11,711 nt of DNA, taken from the NCBI GenBank assembly GCA_012512335.1, contig JAAZEK010000169.1, forward strand, positions 1 through 11,711, in the 5' to 3' direction. The position numbers were made by a program, and so were the translations under genes. Below are positions 7,886-11,711 of this stretch, one piece after another. Source of the stretch: Clostridiales bacterium. Its GTDB lineage: Bacteria; Bacillota; Clostridia; Caldicoprobacterales; DTU083. The notes under the pieces are model-generated. The model was not told the DNA's origin and ran no database searches. It worked only from the letters and a program-made list of their open reading frames with translations. How positions within the stretch are numbered: the stretch's first letter is position 1; the number at the start of each line of letters is the position of its first letter.

Positions 7886-8685
7886 TATGAGTCGGTCCTT
7901 TCATCTATTATCTTTCTTATATCATTTGTGAGCATTTCATCTTTCAAGCGAAATTTGAACTCTACTCTTCTTGACTTTTCTTTGTCTATGTTGCCATCTA
8001 TTACGACTGGCTGACTAAATGATTTACCATTTGCAGTTATATAGCCAGCAGCCTGCTCCTTATATTCAAAATTGGGCATTTCTTCACTGAGTATATAGCG
8101 TGCTACTTCGCTTGCTCTTCTCTGAGATAAATTAAGATTGGATAAATAAGTTCCTTGATCATCTCCATGACCTTCAATGATAATCTCTGCTATATAATCT
8201 CTATTTTCTTCGTTTAAAAGTATGGTTAACCAAATAGGAACAAATTCTTTTAGATAATTGGCTCCTTCCTCAGTAATGTCACTTTCACTGGATTCAAAAA
8301 GATAACCATCTCCCAATCTTATGGAACCAGTTTGATCGTCAATGTGCAGTTGTTGATTGAACTCAGAAAATTGAACTAACAATGCGTCAATTATATTAGT
8401 GTGACCTTCAATTAATTCATTTTTTGAAGCTTCTTGAACTGAAGCTTGGTTTTCTCGACGGTTCAGTTCTTCCTCTTTCTCTTGTAAACTGTGTTCTAGA
8501 TTAATTAATTGTTCCTCTTTCTCTTTGAGTTCACTATTAGTTAATATTACCCCATTAGCTGGTTCATCTTCATTTACATTTAAAAAGGCTGATAAGAATA
8601 ATAAAGAAATAATAAGCAAAGCCAAAAATGAGATTGCTGTAGTATTAATATAATTCCAAATAGAGTGATAGTATTTTTTTTTCAT
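7885..8685 (-). CDS. zorB: ZorB-like protein: one membrane helix plus OmpA-like peptidoglycan-binding domain
   Basis: The 266-residue product has a short basic N-terminus, one membrane helix at about 12-35, a charged coiled coil at about 50-90 and an OmpA/MotB-like domain at about 125-248. The domain shows EGHGDDQG at 171-178, NLNLSQRRASEV at 183-194 and SRRVEFKF at 238-245. These match the peptidoglycan-binding consensus GHTD..G, N..LS..RA..V and RRVE, with Thr replaced by Gly in the first. In Zorya, ZorB is the MotB-like subunit that anchors the ZorA motor to the cell wall. The striking feature is the membrane helix: residues 1-38 contain no Asp or Glu, although MotB, ExbD and ZorB normally carry an essential Asp there. 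Polar residues N14, T15 and T16 occupy that area. The gene lies 68 bases after the ZorA-like gene. A flagellar MotB or a stand-alone OmpA protein is less likely given the partners. Confidence 0.7.
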   Translation of the reverse strand: MKKKYYHSIWNYINTTAISFLALLIISLLFLSAFLNVNEDEPANGVILTNSELKEKEEQLINLEHSLQEKEEELNRRENQASVQEASKNELIEGHTNIIDALLVQFSEFNQQLHIDDQTGSIRLGDGYLFESSESDITEEGANYLKEFVPIWLTILLNEENRDYIAEIIIEGHGDDQGTYLSNLNLSQRRASEVARYILSEEMPNFEYKEQAAGYITANGKSFSQPVVIDGNIDKEKSRRVEFKFRLKDEMLTNDIRKIIDERTDS

Positions 8686-8753
8686 AAGTATATTAACCTA
8701 CCTCTCTTCTGCGGTACCAGTCTACGCTTTCTTATCAAGTTAGTAATAGAAAC

Positions 8754-10274
8754 TCACTCTAGATGATTTTTAAGTGAATCAATTACTATAGGCAAATCAT
8801 CAATAGAATCCCTAATTTCAATAATGGTTTGACTTAAGCGCTGGGTGATTTCACTAAGACCCTCGTCGAACTCTGTTATAGTTTTCTCTGTACCATTCCC
8901 TACTGCCTCTGTAAATTCCTTCATTGTTATCTTTAAGTTACCATTTAACTCCTGCAATCGTATGGCAATTTCATTGGAAACATGACTCATACCTTTAGAT
9001 TGTTCCACTAAGCTTTGATTCAAGCTGTGGTTGGAGTTGACTAAAGTGCTAATAGCCTGGGAAACGGATCCTTCCAACTGAGTAAAACTGGTGTCAATCA
9101 TTTCAGAAAAACGCGTCATTGCATTTTCCCATCTACTAGAGGTATCCTCTTGATACCCTTGTATCTGCGTGGATAAACATTGAATATAGTTATCATACTC
9201 GTCTTTTAAATTTTCACGCTCTGTCTTCATAGTTTCCAAAGTATCTGAATTGAGGAGGACTATGTTGCTTAGAGACTCGGAAAGCTGTTGTAGCTCCTGT
9301 AGACTGGCAGTTAAATAACGACTGCTGTCAGCCATTTCCTGTTGGTATAGTGTAATGGAGGAAACAATGGAATCTGAAGCTATATTAACTGCTACTTGAT
9401 TTTCGACTCCTCTAATCAGTTCGTTAACCAATATTTGGCTTTGCTCCATTGTTTGAGCTTGATTAGCGTTAAAATTGCGTAGAGATTCACCTAAACCTTG
9501 TATTTGTCCATGGGTTTGCCCATAAAGGTTTTCAAGGAAAGAATCGACCATATGATTTATGCCATCCTGCTGCATATCTGCTGTATATTGGACATAATTC
9601 GTCAAACTAGTGGCCATATCATTGATGGCTGTGCTTATGTATTCATATTTATTGTCATCTTTAGTTTGAACCAATTTTCTGTTAAGCAATTTTTGTATTT
9701 CAGCTACAGAGATCTTCGCTTTACTTAAACATGATCCTGTGAGCATGCCAAAGAGATAAGAAAGCAAAATAGTAAATATGAAAATCAGGAGGACCTGGCC
9801 GATGGTAGCATACAGATTAGTAGATAGGTCTGCACCTTCAGGAAGTGCTGCTAAGGAAAAAAAGAGACAAAAAAAGGATGCTACAAGCCCTATAGCTAAC
9901 AAAAAGCCTGGTATAGATTCAGTATATTCTCGTTTGGCAGGGATATCGATTATGTCTGCTTCATTAAAATACAACTCAAGCTCTGGTTCTGATTCTCGAT
10001 TCTCTATATAATCCACCCATATGCCATTTAAAACAGATTTCTTGTTTAGATTATTTAAGTAATTGCTTATGAGGGATTCATTTCGCTCTTCTTGATTGCT
10101 GAATCTAGAAATAAAAACAGTAAAATCCTTAAGTTCCTTTTTGATTGGTTTAATAAGGTATAGATGATATCGGATAAAAAAAACAAACCAAAACAAAATT
10201 AGAATCCCAATGGAAATTACTAAGGTATAGGGGTTCACTACCAAAGCAAGTTCCTTTATCCACTGTTCAGTCAA
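8754..10274 (-). CDS. zorA: ZorA-like MotA/TolQ/ExbB-family membrane protein with a long helical tail
   Basis: The 506-residue product has membrane helices at about 15-35, 122-143 and 158-180, followed by a helical, coiled-coil-rich cytoplasmic tail of about 315 residues. The stretch YFNEADI at 102-108, then SIPGFLLAIGLVASFFCL at 120-137, matches the ZorA pattern of an aromatic-rich segment followed by IPG.L..LGL.GTF.GL. In Zorya, a ZorA pentamer around two ZorB subunits forms an inner-membrane motor with a long intracellular tail. Here the GTF...G part of the channel helix reads ASFFC, losing the usual Thr and a Gly, so ion-channel function is doubtful. The tail (SITLYQQEMADSS and QELQQLSESLS, for example) resembles chemoreceptor-like coiled coil, so a naive search may hit methyl-accepting proteins. 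The start is TTG at 10274-10272, set by a perfect AGGAGG eight bases upstream. It follows aroE by 30 bases. Confidence 0.72.
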   Translation of the reverse strand: MTEQWIKELALVVNPYTLVISIGILILFWFVFFIRYHLYLIKPIKKELKDFTVFISRFSNQEERNESLISNYLNNLNKKSVLNGIWVDYIENRESEPELELYFNEADIIDIPAKREYTESIPGFLLAIGLVASFFCLFFSLAALPEGADLSTNLYATIGQVLLIFIFTILLSYLFGMLTGSCLSKAKISVAEIQKLLNRKLVQTKDDNKYEYISTAINDMATSLTNYVQYTADMQQDGINHMVDSFLENLYGQTHGQIQGLGESLRNFNANQAQTMEQSQILVNELIRGVENQVAVNIASDSIVSSITLYQQEMADSSRYLTASLQELQQLSESLSNIVLLNSDTLETMKTERENLKDEYDNYIQCLSTQIQGYQEDTSSRWENAMTRFSEMIDTSFTQLEGSVSQAISTLVNSNHSLNQSLVEQSKGMSHVSNEIAIRLQELNGNLKITMKEFTEAVGNGTEKTITEFDEGLSEITQRLSQTIIEIRDSIDDLPIVIDSLKNHLE

Positions 10275-10282
10275 AACAACAA

Positions 10283-10288
10283 CCTCCT
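10283..10288 (-). promoter_or_regulatory. Ribosome binding site that sets the zorA-like start at TTG
   Basis: The minus strand has a perfect AGGAGG at 10288-10283, then eight bases (TTGTTGTT) and the TTG at 10274-10272. No ATG or GTG lies at a suitable distance, so TTG is the probable start. The strength of the site argues that the cassette is expressed rather than decayed. Confidence 0.8.
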
Positions 10289-10304
10289 TAAAAGTATATA
10301 GTGA

Positions 10305-11150
10305 TTAAGTCAATCCACGTTTAGCTGCATTGGTCATAATCTGCCAAGCTGATGGTGGTAAGCTTTCATCAAGCCAAATTTCAACTGCTCTAAGCCCTTG
10401 TCCAATTAGCATTCCAAGTCCACCCATTGTTTTGCAGGACTGCAACTTTGCATATTGTAGCATTGCAGTTTCACTTGGATTGTATACAATATCATAAACG
10501 AAGGTGTTCTCGTTTAATTTATACCCCTCTAGGGGGTTTCCCTCTGTGTTTGGCCACATTCCCAAACGAGTGGTATTGATAATTATATCAGCATCAACCG
10601 GAATGGAATCATCTACCTTGACCAATTCCTTATTCTTGTATTGGTTGATAATTTCAGCCAACACTTCCGCTCTTTGTTTAGTTCGGTTTACTATGGTAAT
10701 AGATTCTGGGTTTTCCCCTGCTATCGCTACACCAATAGCCCGAGCAGACCCGCCAGCCCCCAAGAGGACAACTTTAGCTCCATAAACAGAATAACCAGAC
10801 TGACTCAATGATTGTAGAAAGCCCTGTCCATCTGTATTATAGCCAATTAGCTTTCCCTTATCTATCTTTACTGTATTGATGGCTCCTATAACTTGAGCAT
10901 CACTGTCTATATAATCAACTATCTCAAATATAGCTTCCTTATAAGGCACTGTAACATTAAACCCTATGAACCCAAGAGCATTAAAGCCTTTAGCAGCCTC
11001 TGCGACTTGGTCCTGCTTGACATCGAATGCATGGTATACCAAATCAAAGCCTAATGAACGATATAAATTATTATGTATAACTGGCGATAAGCTGTGTGCG
11101 ACCGGATGACCTATAAGTCCAACTAACTTTGTTGCCGGTGTGATTTCCAT
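10305..11150 (-). CDS. aroE: Shikimate dehydrogenase (NADP+)
   Basis: AroE reduces 3-dehydroshikimate to shikimate with NADPH in the aromatic amino acid pathway, in the cytoplasm. All key motifs are present. The shikimate-binding HSLSP has Ser20 and Ser22. The catalytic Lys is in NVTVPYK (Lys71) and its partner Asp107 is in YNTDG. The dinucleotide loop GAGGSARA lies at 131-138. NRT at 155-157 is typical of the NADP-preferring AroE class. NTTRLGMWP, YDIVYNP and GLGMLIGQG follow towards the C-terminus. The 281-residue length is normal and nothing is missing. The ATG start overlaps the yqeG stop as TAATG and has AAGGAG six bases upstream. It heads the same transcription unit as the pilus genes; aroE beside T4P genes is an arrangement I recall from other clostridial genomes. 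Confidence 0.97.
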   Translation of the reverse strand: MEITPATKLVGLIGHPVAHSLSPVIHNNLYRSLGFDLVYHAFDVKQDQVAEAAKGFNALGFIGFNVTVPYKEAIFEIVDYIDSDAQVIGAINTVKIDKGKLIGYNTDGQGFLQSLSQSGYSVYGAKVVLLGAGGSARAIGVAIAGENPESITIVNRTKQRAEVLAEIINQYKNKELVKVDDSIPVDADIIINTTRLGMWPNTEGNPLEGYKLNENTFVYDIVYNPSETAMLQYAKLQSCKTMGGLGMLIGQGLRAVEIWLDESLPPSAWQIMTNAAKRGLT

Positions 11151-11638
11151 TAATAACTCCTTCCGGTAAATAAGTTTTCCAAAATCCTTACAAAACGAGT
11201 TCCAATAAATTCCTTCTTGTCAATAGGTTCTACCAATATGGTATATAAACCTGCCCGGTTACCACCTAAGATGTCCGTAAAAAGTTGGTCGCCAATGATT
11301 AGTGTGTTTCTATGGTCAGCATTAAGTGCTGTGATAGCACTTTGAAATGCTCCGAGTAATGGTTTTCCGCCTCTTGGAGCTGCAATAACACCAAGCTCAG
11401 AGGCAAATTGTTGAACTTTTTCTTGATTATTGTTGGATAGTAAACATATACAAAAACCTTTATTTTCAAGCTTCAAAACCCATTTTTTCAACTTATCACT
11501 GACACTATAAGTATTCCAAGCGGTAATTGTATTATCGACATCTAGGATCATATTCTTATATCCAGAATCCCAAAGAGGCTGGAAGTCGATGTCAAAAATG
11601 GAGTCCACCGCCAGTCGGGGTTTTAGCATGCTGCGCAA
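11150..11638 (-). CDS. yqeG: YqeG-family HAD phosphatase (subfamily IIIA)
   Basis: The 162-residue protein is a small cytoplasmic HAD-superfamily phosphatase of the YqeG type, common in Firmicutes; the physiological substrate is not certain. Motif I is ILDVDNTIT (nucleophile Asp33, acid/base Asp35). Motif II is LLSNNN (Ser68), motif III includes Lys92 in PRGGKP, and motif IV is IIGDQLFTD (Asp117 and Asp122). The family N-terminus L.P...V.SIFDID is also present. The frame opens with TTG at 11638-11636, seven bases after an AAAGGAAG site. An ATG three codons later (11629-11627) is the alternative start and fits family N-termini slightly better, but its spacing to the site is long. It overlaps aroE by one base and is the first gene of the visible unit. 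Confidence 0.9.
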   Translation of the reverse strand: MRSMLKPRLAVDSIFDIDFQPLWDSGYKNMILDVDNTITAWNTYSVSDKLKKWVLKLENKGFCICLLSNNNQEKVQQFASELGVIAAPRGGKPLLGAFQSAITALNADHRNTLIIGDQLFTDILGGNRAGLYTILVEPIDKKEFIGTRFVRILENLFTGRSY

Positions 11639-11663
11639 ATATCATCTTCCTTTACATAACTAA

Positions 11664-11695
11664 TATATTTCTATACAAACTTATATTTCTATACA
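11664..11695. repeat. Two 14-bp direct repeats, 18 bp apart, upstream of yqeG
   Basis: The sequence TATATTTCTATACA occurs at 11664-11677 and again at 11682-11695. The copies are exact and 18 bases apart from start to start. The second copy also contributes to an inverted repeat: TTTCTATA at 11687-11694 and TATAGAAA at 11704-11711, at the window edge. The stretch is 10-47 bases before the yqeG ribosome binding site, where a promoter or operator would be expected. I could not place a convincing -35/-10 pair, so a regulatory role is only possible. Confidence 0.5.
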
Positions 11696-11711
11696 CTATA
11701 TAATATAGAAA

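Noticed and set aside
8686..8753. The 68-base gap between the ZorA- and ZorB-like genes as a small gene or structured RNA.
   Set aside because: It holds no open frame with a start and ribosome binding site and no clear stem; it appears to be only a leader with an AGAGAGGTAGG-type site for the next gene.
8754..9720. Methyl-accepting chemotaxis protein, suggested by the helical Ser/Gln/Glu-rich tail.
   Set aside because: I do not see the conserved hairpin tip of chemoreceptors, and the N-terminal part is MotA/TolQ-like with no sensor or HAMP domain.
7885..10274. Flagellar stator genes motA/motB, or TolQR/ExbBD.
   Set aside because: The MotA-like protein has three membrane helices and a very long C-terminal tail rather than the four-helix stator plan. 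The partner lacks the channel Asp, and no flagellar, Tol or Ton genes are near. ZorAB-like fits better.

Overview
The window looks like chromosomal DNA of a low-GC Firmicute, most likely a clostridial lineage. The reasons are strong AGGAGG/AGGTGAT-type ribosome binding sites, several TTG starts, a YqeG-family HAD phosphatase next to aroE, and a compact type IV pilus (T4P) operon with no sign of an outer-membrane secretin. The species cannot be named from this sequence. Every supported gene lies on the minus strand, so transcription runs from high to low coordinates. The gaps between genes are at most 90 bases and several genes overlap, which suggests one long transcription unit. I saw no convincing internal terminator, no RNA gene, no insertion sequence and no CRISPR array.

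In transcription order: (1) 11711-11639, an AT-rich leader with a 14-bp direct repeat. (2) 11638-10305, yqeG and aroE, overlapping by one base. (3) 10274-6707, a three-gene cassette that is not part of a standard T4P operon. Its first gene encodes a MotA/TolQ-superfamily membrane protein with a long helical tail (ZorA-like). The second encodes a one-TM protein with an OmpA-like peptidoglycan-binding domain (ZorB-like). The third encodes a soluble 392-residue protein whose C-terminal third resembles the EH-signature region of ZorC. (4) 6670-173, the T4P assembly genes pilB, pilT, pilC, pilM, pilN and pilO. (5) 82-1, the first 27 codons of a prepilin peptidase (pilD), cut by the window edge.

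The pilus genes form a coherent inner-membrane machine. PilB drives extension and PilT retraction, PilC is the platform, PilM/N/O form the alignment complex, and PilD processes prepilins. No pilin gene is visible, so pilins are presumably encoded beyond pilD or elsewhere.

The most interesting part is the ZorA/ZorB/ZorC-like cassette between aroE and pilB. It resembles the shared core of Zorya anti-phage systems but lacks the usual effector (ZorD helicase/nuclease or ZorE HNH nuclease), because pilB follows directly. The ZorB-like protein has no acidic residue in its membrane helix, where the ion-carrying Asp of MotB/ExbD/ZorB normally sits. The ZorA-like membrane motif and the ZorC-like signature also look diverged. 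All three frames are open, closely spaced and have usable ribosome binding sites, so this does not look like simple decay. It may be an effector-less or repurposed Zorya-like envelope complex, possibly connected to the pilus; that function is inference.
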